From Corbicula japonica (taxonomy: Eukaryota; Mollusca; Bivalvia; Venerida; Cyrenidae): a stretch of DNA of 64,000 nt. This document shows, piece after piece, positions 12,016-24,863 of this stretch. Location of the stretch: contig JAZAYU010000079.1 of assembly GCA_038501625.1 (NCBI GenBank), positions 1,426,001 through 1,490,000 of the forward strand, in the 5' to 3' direction. Below the pieces are notes generated by a model that was given only the letters and a program-made list of their open reading frames with translations, ran no database searches and was not told where the DNA came from. How positions within the stretch are numbered: position 1 is the first letter of the stretch; each line of letters begins with the position of its first letter. The position numbers were made by a program, and so were the translations under genes.

Positions 12016-13882
12016 GGAAGTGTCTCCTCGACCGGCTGCTGTTCGAAGAGACTATACGGGTAGGACTGTCTCCTTGACCGACTCCGGTCGAGGAGACTAT
12101 AATACGGTTACTATTTTCTCCTCAACCGGCTCCAGATAGTATTATAATAAGGTTCCGAATAATAAACATCGCTGTTTGACATTGAATATTTCCAAATTAG
12201 TGTCTAAACAACAAAAGAACATTCTGTACAACCGGTCAGGGGTACACGTACATATATATAACAATAATATAAAACAACAAAGCAGCTATGTGTAAAATTA
12301 ATCATATTTTAAAATGTTAATTGAAATCAACACACTTTCAGTAGAGAGTTACTGTATATGTTAAAATATAAAAAGAGTGACACCATTATAATTTCGTTTT
12401 ATGTTACTTTCTATCAATTTTATCAATTTAAAAATTTGGATTGCGGCGTTAGCTTCGTGGCTAAAGGTTGATAAAGAATGAGAAAATTTACATATAAGTA
12501 CCTTTATACATTTACTGTCTTTTATTTTGAGAAAGAATGAACACATGACCAGACATGGGGAGAATTAAATTTTAATGCAAATGCATTAATAATGCATTAC
12601 TTTTTGTCAGTAATGCTAAGTAATGATTAATGCAACAGATTAAGCATTATTTTAATGCTTAGCCTAATTTAATGCATTACCTATGCCAAAATGCTGTAAT
12701 GCTTAGCATTATTTGGCATTAATTGGATTTTGTTTACTATTGGATTTTGATGATTCATTTTATTAATTAGTATTTATATAAACAGTAACTTTTAGATGCA
12801 AAGATGCTCTAAATATTTAATATGTTAATAGTCTATAACATTATTTTTAGCAAGAGAAAATCATGAATATGACAGTAAGTATTTTGATATGTGTTCACTA
12901 TTAGTAAAATAAGATACAGTCTTTAAGTGAAGCCTTTTCATCAGAATGTTGTATAGTTTTAAAAAAGTTATGATTAAGCAATGAGTTCTTAAGCTTAGTT
13001 GTTTTAAAAAAAGGCTAAATATATGAAATCAATAGCCAGTAGTATTTAAAGCTCTGTCAACAAAAACAGAACTTTTAAATCATTTCACTGTACACATTCA
13101 TTGGGACAATATATTTCCCACTAATTGTCAAACACTTAAATATTCCTGAAAATGTTTGTGGTAGAAATTTGAAGTTCAGTGAAAAATACCAAAAATATTG
13201 TTCTGAAATAAGATAGCATCGAAATCAACTTAAACCTTCAGACATGCACAAAACTTACTTTCACACTCAAATGAAGTTATTTTTCTAACCATTGATTCAA
13301 GTTACTGATTCAGTTTCATTGTAAAAATATTAAAGGCTATGTCAGATTTCAGGAAATCAGCATATAATGCAGATGCAGGTGACATAATTATTTAATTGGA
13401 CAATTTGGCAGTGTTGTCCCTTGTCAATACAACACTCTTAATGTGTGAAAACAGCAATAAATCAAAGATAACAAAAGTGTTAAAAAGCTAAACCTGCACT
13501 AACCTATATGTACTAAGAATAATTTTGTTGTAAGTTCTTGAGGTGTCACTTTAGATCTTCAAACTTTCAGATTGATACTTATATTAAACTTTATCGTGAT
13601 ATTTTTTGGAAGATGATCCCGTTTGTGCATATATTGACAGTTGACTATTTATTGTAAGTGCACTTGTGAATAAAATAATGCTTAATTTAATGCATTACTT
13701 TTTGAAATAATACTAATTTAATGCATTACTTTCTTAAAATATAGTAATGCTAATTTAATTAATGCACACATTTGGCAAATAATGCTAATTTAATGCATTA
13801 CTTTTAAAAATAATTTGCCCCATGTCTGCACATGACATACAAACTGGGTCTTCTCGACCGTGCCTGTTCGAGGAGACACTTC
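12016..13882. mobile_element. MITE with GGAAGTGTCTCCTCGA termini, split by a hAT-like element
   Basis: The left end is GGAAGTGTCTCCTCGA. The right end, reverse complemented, gives the same 16 bases. Three 30-31 nt hairpins of the form GTCTCCTYGACC...GGTCGAGGAGAC lie at 12022-12052, 12068-12097 and 13847-13876, the last being the right terminus. Without the nested insertion (12550-13828) and one copy of its target duplication the element would be about 580 bp. Confidence 0.55.
12550..13828. mobile_element. hAT-like non-autonomous element with perfect 8-bp target duplication
   Basis: The left end is CAGACATGGGG and the right end is CCCCATGTCTG, an exact inverted repeat. The flanks are CACATGAC on both sides (12542-12549 and 13829-13836), the 8-bp duplication expected for hAT transposition. 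Subterminal regions are dense in AATGCATTA/TAATGC motifs (12568-12727 and 13675-13805), which may be transposase binding repeats. No coding capacity is seen in the 1279 bp. Confidence 0.8.
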
Positions 13883-14980
13883 CAACATAAACATTATCAA
13901 TATGAATACGAACAAGACACCACATTAGTCGTTTGTTCAGCAGCTTTTTTCCCCCAACCAATATACATATTATGCAAAAAATTTCATCTGCAACAAAAAA
14001 AACAAAAACAATGAGTATTCAACATAACGTTGATTTGTTATTTCGCTTAATCACTGCTGTAGATTACCCCTCCCACTATAAAACCAAAATCAGTCTTAAA
14101 AGTAGAAAACTTAGAAAAGTATACAAACATTTATTTAAATAAACAATTCAAATATGTTTTCCTAATAAAGCTATAAACTGTACCTGGCCGATTTATGTCA
14201 AAATGTTAAGCCTTTTAGCAATAAATATATTAATAATAAAATCGTTACCGGCTTTTTTTGTTTGGTCGCGAAAACTGGTTGTTTCTATATGTCGGGTGTA
14301 AAACACGGTATACGGATGATACGGCCCATCGCCGATAAAGCTCGACGGGACCCCCTAAATGGCGGACCTTAGGGCCCAGAACGGCAGACGATACGGCCCA
14401 GATTTGATACCATACGTCCCATATTTAAAAAATCTTTCTCAGTTCATTTTACAAACTGGACACTTTTAAATTTCTATGTTTCATGTACGATTGTATATAT
14501 GCCAGCACAATATGATCTAATGGAAAACAAACATATAATAAACTACGTCCAAACACAGCTGCGCCGTAAAATAACGGTGATGGGAAAGAAAAACACGGCG
14601 GTACCCCTTAATTTTTGTATATCATTGTAAACTCCATGCTTTTCAAAAATTTAAAGATATTGACAATCGGGACATTCGAATATACTTTACCTAAAGGTAT
14701 TTTATAAAATAAATATTGTTAATTATCAAAGGTAACGTGAAAAAAAACAACCTTTCCTTTTTTACAATATACCTCAAAATTTGTTTATAACTATTCGGAG
14801 TTAATAATTCATGTGAAAGATATTTACAAGATTTTGGGGTTGTTTAAATCTACCCTGTACACACAAAAAACTAGTTAGTGTTTTTTTAACACTAATTAGT
14901 TTTTTTAAGCATCCTTAACGGACACTATTTAAATGCAAATCTAAACGCGTTATCCATCAGAATACATTTTATGTATTGTG
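13883..14980. other. Intergenic, no gene seen
   Basis: AT-rich apart from a GC-richer patch near 14310-14420 holding GATACGGCCCA twice (and ATACGTCCCA). A short hairpin (CTAGTTAGTG ... CACTAATTAG, 14871-14899) lies near the right end. The open frames at 13832-14142 show no protein character. Confidence 0.4.
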
Positions 14981-14982
14981 CC

Positions 14983-15060
14983 CTTGCACCCCCTGAATCC
15001 TGCTGTTGTACCTCCTGATGTATATGGCCCCTAATCAACAGTTAATGACCCAGCAAAATT
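14983..15060 (+). repeat. Fragment of a second pogo-like transposase copy
   Basis: Closely matches 16665-16745 of the transposase downstream (shared runs CACCCCCTGAATCCTGC and GTACCTCCTGATGTATATGG), but lacks a few bases (CAACAGTTAATG instead of CAACATTACAGTTGATG) and has no open frame. It may be the tail of an older copy lying head-to-tail, or a displaced internal fragment. Confidence 0.6.
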
Positions 15061-15128
15061 AGCAATTAATTTTTAAAACATCCCTTCAATATAAAAATAT
15101 TTATTTAATGTTACTTTTAATTTCAGGT

Positions 15129-17315
15129 ATGGCTCGCAGAAAAAAAGACAGAAGCTAGCAAACAAGGAAAATGGTCAGCCGATGACATGATCAGAGCAAT
15201 TTCTGCAATTAAAACAAGAAAAATGAGTGTAAGAAAAGCTGCTAAAAGCCACGGTGTCCCAAAATCTACACTGGAAAGGCCAATTAATGGCAACGTTCAA
15301 ATAGATGCTCCCCCAACAAGACCGCCTGTTTTTACTGTAAAACAAGAGTCAAAGATAGTTGATTATGTACTAGAAATGGAAAACTGTGGTTTTGGATTAA
15401 CCATTCGTGATATATCCTTTCCACGACCATAACGTACTTAAACGTGACAAAATTTTGACTTCCCAAAACCCGACCCTGTTTTACGGGAAGACGCCCGAAA
15501 CGTATTTAAACGTATCGGGATTTTAACGCACTATTCTTGATATGCATTTTCCACCTTTTTTTACAGAAGAAAGACCGTAACGTTAGATAACGTGTTTTAC
15601 AGTTATTTATCGGGTTTCTTACCATGTTGAAAATTACGAATTTCATTAAAACGTAGAATACCGGTAACGGACAAAAGCGTATCTGCTTCATTCAAACATA
15701 CACTTATCAACGGGCATTAACAAAATTTTACGCAGATTTACGTTATGGGTTTTAAAAGCATACGTTTAAATACGTTTCGGGCGTCCTCCAGTAAAACAGG
15801 GTCGGGTTTTGGGAAGTCAAAAATTTGCTACAAAGTTAGAAATCAAACATCCTTTCAATGCTGAGAAACAAGAAGCTGGGTATGATTGGTATCAAGGATT
15901 TATGCGTCGTCACCAACAGTTGGCGATAAGGAAGCCAGAGGGGCTATCTGCTGCGCGTGCAACAATGCTTAACAAGAACGTTGTAACTGCCTACTTCAAA
16001 TTGCTCAGCGAAACAATAGAAAGACTGAGCTTATTTTCAAAAGGTGCACAAATTTATAATGTAGATGAAACAGGCATGAATACTGTACATACACCGATTA
16101 AAGTAATTGGTCAAAAGGGAAAGAAGAGCATTCACTGCAAAACAAGTGGAGATTGAGGTGAAAATGTTACTGCTGTTGTGTGTGCAAGTGCATCAGGACA
16201 TTATATTCCTCCTATGATAATTTTCAAGGGACAGAGGTTAAATAAAGGGTTAGTTGCCAATGCACCTATCAACACATTGTTTGCCACAAGTAAATCGTCT
16301 TTTATAGACAGGGACTTGTTTGAAGATTGGTTTGAGAATCACTTTATGAAATACATTCCATCTGCAAGGCCAGTACTACTAATCCTTGATGGCATTACTT
16401 CTCATATTGGCCTACGCACACTCACTCTAGCGAAGGAAAACAGGATTGAAATACTGTGCCTTCCACCATATACAACAAGTGAGCTGCAACCACTTGATAA
16501 ATGTATCTTCAAACCGCTCAAGACAGAGTACAACAAAGTCTGTATGAAATTCTTAAAGGAAAATCCAGGACAGATCATCACCAGATACGACTTTTGTGGT
16601 CTATTTAAGAAAGCTTACTATACGGTGTGCACAATGAATAATGCGGCTAGTGCTTTTCGTGCTACAGGAATACACCCCCTGAATCCTGCCGTTGTACCTC
16701 CTGATGTATATGGCCCCTCATCAACATTACAGTTGATGACCCAGCAAAACGTAGAACCTGACCAAGGTAGAGTAACATCAGACATAAGGCGGGCATCAAC
16801 TGACACAAATGAGCCTACCAACGACATCATAACGTCTACGTCGTCGACTGAAAATGAACCGCCAGTAAAGGGACCATTACAAGACTTGTTCCAGATACCA
16901 AGGGCGTATAAGGCCGTAAACAATGGCACAATCAAAAAGAGCAGACGTATAACATCTGCCCGTTGCCTTACAGCAGCAGAGGTTAATGAAGAAATTGAAG
17001 CAAAAGAAAATGAGAAAAAACAAAAAGAAATAAACAAAGAAAATAGGCTTAAACTACGTGAACTAAAGAAAATGAACAAACCAAGTACAAAAGGCAAATC
17101 TAAAGTAGGAAAATGCTCAACTAAAACTTTAAGCCAAGCAAAAGGTGCAAATGAAACGAACTCATCAGAGAACTACTGCGAGTACTGTAATGGATATTAT
17201 TTTGATGACGATTCCGATGACAAAGACTGGATAAAATGTCGAGCGGAGTACCTCATGGTACCATGAGTCATGCACTGGTGTTTTTGGAAAATCATTGTCA
17301 CAATTCATCTGTAAA
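15129..17315 (+). pseudogene. pogo/Tigger-type DDD transposase, inactivated
   Basis: The N-terminal part (frame from 15187) is a psq-type helix-turn-helix (KWSADDMIRAIS, then VRKAAKSHGVPKSTL). The middle (15809-17266) is a DDE_1 core: VDETG with Asp codon 16064-16066, LILDGITSHIG with Asp at 16388-16390, and LQPLDKCIFKPLK with Asp at 16496-16498. The C-terminus starts a CxxC...DWIKC zinc finger. Lesions: a frameshift just after the likely ATG at 15129 (A-rich run), a 364-bp insertion at 15456-15819, an in-frame TGA at 16154-16156, and a frameshift near 17250 after which another frame continues with a WYHESC-like finger end. Transposase of this family cuts and pastes at TA. I could not find the element's terminal repeats. 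A domesticated host gene is unlikely given the lesions. Confidence 0.85.
15456..15819. mobile_element. Palindromic MITE inserted in the transposase
   Basis: Ends are inverted repeats of nearly 60 bp with few mismatches, beginning TGACTTCCCAAAACCCGACC and including CGCCCGAAACGTATTTAAAC. Flanks are AAAATTT on both sides (15449-15455, 15820-15826), a 7-bp duplication. The 28 bases to its left (15421-15448) contain AACGTACTTAAACGT, similar to the element's interior, so a second remnant may precede it. It interrupts the transposase between the helix-turn-helix and the catalytic core. Confidence 0.7.
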
Positions 17316-19796
17316 AACACATTTAAAATTGTTACTTAAATTAACTATTTCTAGTCTAGTTAATGTATGTGTTTTTAAATTTACGGCGAAGTATTGCATG
17401 GACAGGCTTATATAATTTCAATAGAGATATTTGAGCATGTTAACAGTTTATTGTATGTTTACTAAAATAAATATAAAGACTTAATAAGTTACTTGCGTAT
17501 TTTAAATAACTATTTTTTATAAAATACCCTCATTTATAAAAAGATAATATGAATAAAATCAAAATATCTTTCAGAAAAATGATATTTCCGTTAATAAACG
17601 ATTCTGTGGACACATTATTGTGTTCAGCTTAACAGCGAAAGTCTGAAGTATTAACAAAGTGAGTTATATTGTCATTTTAAATTTGTTTTTTAATTTATTA
17701 GACAAAACTAGTTTCATTTTACTCAAAACACATCTTAAAAATATGTAAATTTATATAATTAAAAATGTCCCAAGTTACCCCAATAGGTCGGGTAACTTGG
17801 GACACTTGACAAACGTTTTATAATTTAATGAGAAGCACACACTGTCAAGTTTTTTATAAAAAGTTATTGTAGGTATATAGTGTTTTGGTTTGTCATAGCA
17901 ACATGACAATAGAGTTAGTTTGAATTAGTGCTATGTAAACGACAATACAACAAGTATTCCTTAAGTGTCCCAGTTACCCCAAGTTACCCTACTTAACATT
18001 TTTTGGCGTTTCCTAACGTGCTCTGTTTGTGTAGTGAAATACATGTAGCTTTTTTCTGGCTATAAACTTTTTCATGTCTGATGCTGAAATAACTTATTCT
18101 TAAACTAATAAAGCAGCGTTTATGCAAGTGTGCTGCCGAGGACATGCCATTTACAGGATCTACACGCGCTTCCAGGAAACACTATTAATTACTGTAGATT
18201 AACATGTTTATTGAATGATACGCGTTTACATTCAACAAGTAAAATAAAAAACTATTAACTTGAAAACTGAAACTGTTAACTTGAAAACTAATTAGTTATT
18301 GCGGAAAAAATGAAACCACTGACAAAATAATTTGTTTTATGAAACAAAAATGGACAACATTTTCATATTTGGTCAATAAATTATGCCGTATTTAATTCCA
18401 GCGTAATAAATACTTAGAAAAGTTATCAATCTTTCTGTACCTAAATCTTTCTACTGAAATTTGTTTCATAACCACAAGGCTGTCTGATGAAAGAGATGAT
18501 TTTGAGAACATTTACATCTTTAATATTCCATTCTTGGATGGCGATGTCCCGTGAGCATTATCTGAAGGCGTTTACATTTCGCAGCTTATTCGCTTTTCTA
18601 TAAGTCGAACAGTGAATAATCCAGTGAACAGTTTTCGTATGTGGCAATATATAGGCATACTTGAACTATCCTTTTTGTGGATAGGTATAGTACTGTGTCT
18701 GTCTCATGCATGGTTGGCTAGGCGATGCCTCAGTATTTGAGTGGCTTTAGAGTGGGGTATCTAGACATTTTATATAAAGGTAGATGGACACGTTGGTGAC
18801 GTACTTTAGAAGGGCGAAAATGGACTATCTCTTAGATTTCAATGAAATTTATATCAAAGATAGTTCAAATCAATTACTTTTGGATATTATATTTTTGATG
18901 ACGGTTTATGGCGTCTTCAGAGGATAACAAGCTCAACCTGGCGGTCACTAATTTTTATGTAATCTTTGCCTTTAACGGCTTGTAAACAAATACAAAAACA
19001 ATTTTTCTTGTTATTTTAAATACACAATTACAATTTTTGTTATAAATTTAACATAATGTTTACAATAAGAATAGAAAATTTTGCTTTGTTTTGTTTAATT
19101 TAATCTAAATGACATTGAGCATGTTGCTTTTTTGCACGATAAAATAACGACGATTCCAGCGATTTAACGCACTATTACTTTTTGAAATGGACGGTGACAT
19201 ATTGATTTTTTGGAATGTATGGAATGCTGAAATATTTCTGAAAGAAAATAAGTAAAAAATAAAGGGGTGTCATCCCGGCAGATTTTTCGTAATTTTTGAT
19301 TAAAAAAAAGAATAAGGCGTAAAATTTTGCGACAGCGTCGCTTGTGAATTTTGATATTAACTTCGTAAGTGTAGGCGCAATATACAAAATGACGTTGCAA
19401 ATTGTGCTAATATCTTTCACATTATCTTCGTTTCATTTTGTTATAATTGATAAAAATCGTAGATCCAGTGGCAAATCCAAGATCTGATGTGAGTGATGAT
19501 GTTTAAAAGATTTTAGTGAACAGAATTCTTGCAATAATAAGTTAAAAGTAGGAGATTTTTACAGAAGTTTGCATGCTATTAACCAATCTACAGATGGTTG
19601 CTTTGCTCACTTCATTAATTGCATAGTGGGAGGAATTTAAGAGTTTGTGGAAGATTTGTAGGAAAAACTGGAACTCCTCGAGTCGGATGTGTCGCCTGAC
19701 GAAATTTGTGTTATTCGACAAAAAATGTTAATAAGTTTTTTGTTGTACAGTTATTAGTAATGTATTTGCACAAAATTCACATATAAAATAACCCTT
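17316..19796. other. Intergenic, AT-rich, no gene seen
   Basis: No open frame with protein character on either strand. The only clear structure is the hairpin at 17767-17803 with a related half-motif near 17965-17991 (GTGTCCCAGTTACCCC). Confidence 0.4.
17767..17803. repeat. Perfect hairpin, 14-bp stem
   Basis: GTCCCAAGTTACCC pairs with GGGTAACTTGGGAC around a 9-nt loop. A partial repeat (GTGTCCCAGTTACCCCAAG) follows about 170 bp to the right, so this may be an end of a decayed element, perhaps the 3' end of the pogo element upstream. Confidence 0.5.
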
Positions 19797-20345
19797 TCAT
19801 TGGCTCATTGCAAGAAACATGCACAACAAGTCAAACCCTTGGCAAGAAATGCACTAAAATTCAATAAAAGGGTAATTCAAAAACGGAACAAGGTAGAGTT
19901 ACAGTTCTTGTGCACTGCACTTCGATTTCATTGCCAGAAACATGCATACCAAGTTTGGAGTCATTTGAACCTATGGTGACAAAGTTACGTCCGAACAAGA
20001 AATGCTCTATAAAAATCAATCAAGGGAAATAACTACAAAACGGAAGAAGGTAGAGTTACGGTTCTTGTGCACTGCATTTCGAGTCATTGCCAGAAAAATG
20101 CACACCAAGTTTGGTGTCATTTGAACCTATGGTGACAAAGTTACGCTCCGGACAAGAAATGCTCTATAAAAATCAAAGGGGAATAGTTGAAAACAAAAAC
20201 GGATCAAGGTAGAGTTACGGTTCTTGTGCATTGTACTTCCAGCCATTGCCAGAAACATGCATACCAAGTTTGGAGTCATTTGGACCTACAGTGACAAAGT
20301 TAGGCTCCGGACAAGGAAATCCGGACGCCGCGGACGCTGCCGACA
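19797..20345 (+). repeat. Short tandem-cored repeat, about three units
   Basis: Three units of about 130 bp, each with GGTAGAGTTACRGTTCTTGTGC-type sequence (19890, 20048, 20208) followed by CATTGCCAGAAACATGC, CCAAGTTTGGAGTCATTTG and GTGACAAAGTTA. It ends in a GC-rich, CG-rich tail (GACGCCGCGGACGCTGCCG) around 20330. The same architecture (tandem core, then a GACGGACG-like tail) appears in several other elements here. Confidence 0.55.
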
Positions 20346-20379
20346 CGGCCGCCGACGAAGTTATCCATGTATGTCGCCA

Positions 20380-20515
20380 GGTCAGGTAGTCTCAATAATC
20401 CGACGGCAAGCACAGACCCATTATCATACTGACTTTTTATAGATGTCTGTCCTTTTGCGAAGGGTGACCATATATATAGAAAAGCCCTTGGTGCGCACAA
20501 ATAGTTGGGCTACTA
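20380..20515. repeat. Dispersed repeat shared with 44270-44720
   Basis: Shares GCAAGCACAGACCCATTATC and GCGCACAAATAGTTGGGCTA with the region at 44270-44720, where the two blocks are separated by about 250 extra bases. It has no coding content. Confidence 0.5.
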
Positions 20516-21665
20516 GTCAGGCTACACAAAAAGTTGGAGCCAGTCAGTCAGTTTCCTTTTTATTCCCTGGGCGTATTCTTGCTGATTTAACTCCAAGTGC
20601 TCTTGTCTCAATAAGGTCATCGTGGTACCTACCAATTTCGCTGTAGAAGTGAATTTTGTTTGTGATTTTTGCGCACAACATGGTCGAGTAGTGTGTTGGT
20701 TGAAGTAAACAAAAAAGGCAACTTGTATGGTTTTTTTTGTTAATGTGTTTACCTGAAAGGGCGTGTGAGGTCAGCTTAATAAAAAACAAACTTTTTAAAC
20801 CTTGACTATAATAAATATTTAAACACTGCACAAAAACCATCACACAAAATTTTGATTGTTATACATGTAGAGGTTAAATTGACCTATAGGTAAACACAAC
20901 TGGGCATGATTTATATGCTTTTTGCATGGGTAAGTGACATCGTGGAACAATGCAAGATGTGTTTGGGTTTTGAGTTATAAAAGCAATATGCAAAAGTTAT
21001 TTTGGAAAATTAAAACTCTATAACTATATTGTAATTCGTTACTTTTGATTAATTTGAGTGGAAAGTGTTTTATTTTGACTTCCGAAATTGACAACAAAGC
21101 AGGTACAACATTTTATTACTTTCATAACAAAATTATTTTTTTCAACAATTGTCTCCTCTTATCATCATTATACATCTGTGTAAATTAATGTAATAACATT
21201 ATTTTTGGAAATTGATAAAAAAAACGATTACAGTTGTAACTGCCTTAGCAGCCACCTGCATACAACCACAACCTTCTTAAACATCCAGTTTGAATATGTT
21301 TTTAACTGACATTTTTTTCTAATTTTTACCTGTCTTAAACAGCCACCTGTATTAAGCAGCCACTTTTGCAACTCCCTTGGGTTGCTGCTTAATACAGGTT
21401 TGACTGTATTTTATTTTCACACCTCATCATCTTCGAAACACTATAGCATACAATTCAGAAACACCTTAAGAATTCTTTATCTTGTGCTGTTAGACATACA
21501 ACCTCCGATACCCTTTACTATCAATCTGTGGATTTTGAGACAGGGAGAACATTTTAGTTCATTTTATCCTGGCTCTAACTGAGTTATATTCTCTCTATGA
21601 AAACCTAAACATAAGATACTCCATGTGACTGACACTGAACATGTCAAATCGATTTCAGCTGATGG
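20516..21665. other. Intergenic, no gene seen
   Basis: AT-rich. A hairpin at 21351-21395 (GTATTAAGCAGC ... GCTGCTTAATAC), with AGCAGCCACCTG motifs to its left (21248, 21341), suggests the terminus of a decayed element. The open frame at 20544-20843 (minus) is not convincing. Confidence 0.35.
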
Positions 21666-21902
21666 TTAACCCTTACCTCCATATATACACATTTTTACAC
21701 CTGTGCTACCAGTGGAGATCCAGCCGGCACATCTGTACTGTCTGATCAGGTTCATCACCGGTCGCTTTTTGGTCAGAAATAACCCAATAAATCAAATAGC
21801 AAACAGTGCAGATCCTGATCAGACGGCACTGATGTTCAGGCTGATATGGATCTACACTGTTCGCCCATGCCATAAAGGTGTGTCTATGGAGGAAAGGGTT
21901 AA
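21666..21902. mobile_element. TTAA-type MITE, near full length
   Basis: TTAA-CCCTTACCTCCATATATA at the left and CTATGGAGGAAAGGG-TTAA at the right. The interior is the family's imperfect palindrome. The 114-codon open frame at 21703-22047 is a translation of the repeat. Confidence 0.75.
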
Positions 21903-22373
21903 AATCAATGTCATACAGTTCTGTGAACACCAGGCCAGAAATACAAAATTAAGTGACTTTTTTCATTTCTTTTATATATCCACATGCATACACCGTATAA
22001 TCAATAAAACAGTAGTTAAATTAAACAGTTTTATTTTGAAAAAATAACAGCAATATAAATGCATACACATCTAACAATAACAAGATATACACCTTAAAAA
22101 TGCAGCAGCCTCCATTTATCAAACTGACAGAGTAAATGGTCAACATTGCACTTGGTTAGCAAAAGTTCAAAGATCAAAGTACACTATATACCCTTAATAC
22201 AATAAGCACAGCTTATGTTACATTAACATGCAGTGTAGACACATAACTGATCATGGTTTACCCTGTTTGCTTTTCAGACTATAAAGTGGTGATACTGATA
22301 GAAACTCATAAACAAGGCAGGTCAAGAGAAAATCATACACTGGTACTTGTTTTTCTGAAGGCAGATTTTGATA

Positions 22374-23483
22374 AACAAGAGGGTCCATAGGACCCTGGGT
22401 CGCTCACCTGTCAACAACTGCTCAATGGTTGCAAGAGTTGTGTGCAAGTTTGGTAAAATCAAGTCAAAAATTTAAAAAAAATTAAGCTGCTATTCTGGAG
22501 AAAATGTAACTAGAAAATGTAACTAGATGATGCTCTATACCAAATATCTAAGCTCTAGGCCTTACGGTTTCAGAGAAGAAGATTTTTAAAGATTTACTAT
22601 ATAACACTATCATGACTATGTAATAAAACTAGTGACCCCCAGGGCGGAGCCATTTTCGATCCCAGGAGAATAATTTGAACAACTTTTGTAGAGGACCACT
22701 ACATGATGACACCTACCAAATACCAAGGTTCTAGGCCTTGTGGTTTTAGAGAAGAAGATTTTTTAAAGTTTTTCCTATATAAGTCTATGTAAAACAAGTG
22801 ACCCCTGGGGCGGGGCCATTTTTGACCCCAGGGGGATACTTTGAACAATTTTGGTAGAGGACCACTAGATGATGCTGTATATCAAGTATTAAGGCTCTAG
22901 GCCTTGTGGTTTTAAAGAAGATTTTCATGTTTTTCCCATATAACTATATGTAAACCAAGAGAACCCTAGGGCGTGGCCGATTTTGGCTCAGGGGACATAA
23001 TTTGAACAAATTTAGTAGACATATATTAGACAATGCTACTTACCAAATATCTAAGCTGTACGCATTGTGGTTTGTGAGAAGAAGATTTTTTAAGATTTCC
23101 TATGTAAGTCTATGTAAAATGAAGTGACCCCTGGGGCGGGGCAAATTTTGACCCCAGGGAAATAATTTGAACAATCTTTGTAGAGTTCCACTAGAGGGTG
23201 CTAAATGCCAAATATCTAAGCTCTAGGCCTTGTGGTTTCAGACAAGAAGATTTTTAAAGTTTTTCCTTTAGGTTGCCATGGCAACCAGAGTTCTGCATGG
23301 AATTGATTTCTTTGAACAACTTTGGAAGAGCTTCATGCAAGGAACATCCGTGGCAAGTTTCATCAACTTTGGCCCAGGGGTTTAAGAGGAGATGTCGTTT
23401 AAATTAAAAGTTTACGGACGGACGCCGGACAAATTGCGATCACAAAAGCTCACCTTGTCACTACGTAACAGGTGAGCTAAAAA
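22374..23483 (-). mobile_element. Hairpin-ended, tandem-cored element (copy A)
   Basis: The left end AACAAGAGGGTCCATAGGACCCT forms a hairpin and is followed by CGCTCACCTG. The right end is CACCTTGTCACTACGTAACAGG with GTGAGCTAAAAA, again a hairpin. The core is four or five units of about 185 bp (GATGCT, CTAGGCCTTGTGGTTT, AGAAGAAGATTTTTAAAG, GGGGCGGGGCCA). The same family, in the opposite orientation, lies at 54662-57845 and 58242-59728. Confidence 0.6.
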
Positions 23484-24863
23484 CAGCTGGCTGAAGTTTA
23501 TCTTCTACATTCACTGAACTTAAATATAAATATGGCTAAATTTGTATTTTGCAAGACAAGGCTTGTATATGAAAAAAATCTAAGATTTTCAGTAACATTT
23601 TAACTGGCTATATACCAGTACAATTGTTATACCATTCAACATGCAATATGCAATAGTATTCTTAAGTACCAAAAATTGAAACTATTTTTCCAAAAACGGT
23701 CCTAAACATTTCAGTATCTGGACTTCCAATATTAAGGGTCTTCATCCAATCAAATCTGTTAAAAATAAACATTGACCAGAACATCTTTTACACATGCTAC
23801 ACGACTTAAAAAATAAAATAAGAGTTGATAACCATGATTATTATGTCTTGACTGCATGTAAGTTATTGGAAACAACCACTGTAGCATCATTAAGTATCTT
23901 ATTACAGTGAAAACTGCAACTCAAGAGCCCTTGGTGGTCATCTAATATTTATTTATATTAACAAAACTACTTTAATACTATGCATGCATATCTACAATAC
24001 TATGGGAAGATATCTTTTTCAATCTGTCTAACATAAAAGACCTTTAAATCAAAAGATGTAGAGGTAAAATTGACATAAACAAAAAGAAACATAAAATACT
24101 GAATAAAATGGCAAGCATAAAACTTATTTTTTTCTGAAACTGTATAATGCATTGTATAACTCTTAGTTTATTGTTTTATTGTTCCATACATAACATAGAT
24201 CTGTAAAATATGCTGACTGAAGGAATCACTGATGAACCAACTCTGGCTGACATACAAGTCTAACTTTAATCTATTTTAACACCAATCATGTACTGGGATC
24301 CTTTGTATTTACCAGACAATCAATTTACCGGACAAAATTTATATCTGTCGAATAAACACTGTATTTTTTCATCGGGTTTGGGAACAATTACATCAGAATG
24401 GGCTAGAAACCTTTTGCTTCGAACAACAATAACGTCGCAGTTGGTTAATTTTCATGTATAATTATGATATTTTTAATACATGTGGGTTTGTTTACAATGA
24501 GATTATGATCATGATTATGATGCAAAATACAAAAGTTAGAAAGAAAAATCATCTATTTTTGGCCAGTAATATGAATGATCCCAGTAAGGTATCTGTATCT
24601 ACATAAGGGGATAACTTCAAAAAATATTTGTAGGGAGACTAGATGGAAAGCATGTAGATTATATTCCAAGGTAATTCCAAGTTTAAAGTTTTATTCATTA
24701 TTACAAAACAGAGTACAAACAGAATGCTGACTCTCTCCTCTCCAACGAGCATAAGAGAGCATCAAAATAGATCATTTCTAGATGTGCACTAGAGGAATAT
24801 TGTCTTCATGTAATCATGACAATACCAACTTATCCTATTCCTTAGTGCATATACTACAGACCA
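23484..24863. other. Region downstream of FBH1, probably partly 3' UTR
   Basis: AT-rich, no open frame of note. A minus-strand AATAAA (plus TTTATT at 24690-24695) lies about 510 bp beyond the FBH1 stop, with further candidates near 24167-24180. Any of these could end the FBH1 transcript. Confidence 0.3.

Noticed and set aside
16618..17097. 159-codon minus-strand open frame
   Set aside because: Antisense shadow of the pogo-type transposase.
20300..20646. Open frames around the CG-rich tail
   Set aside because: GC-rich repeat tail; both strands are open by composition and no domain is visible.
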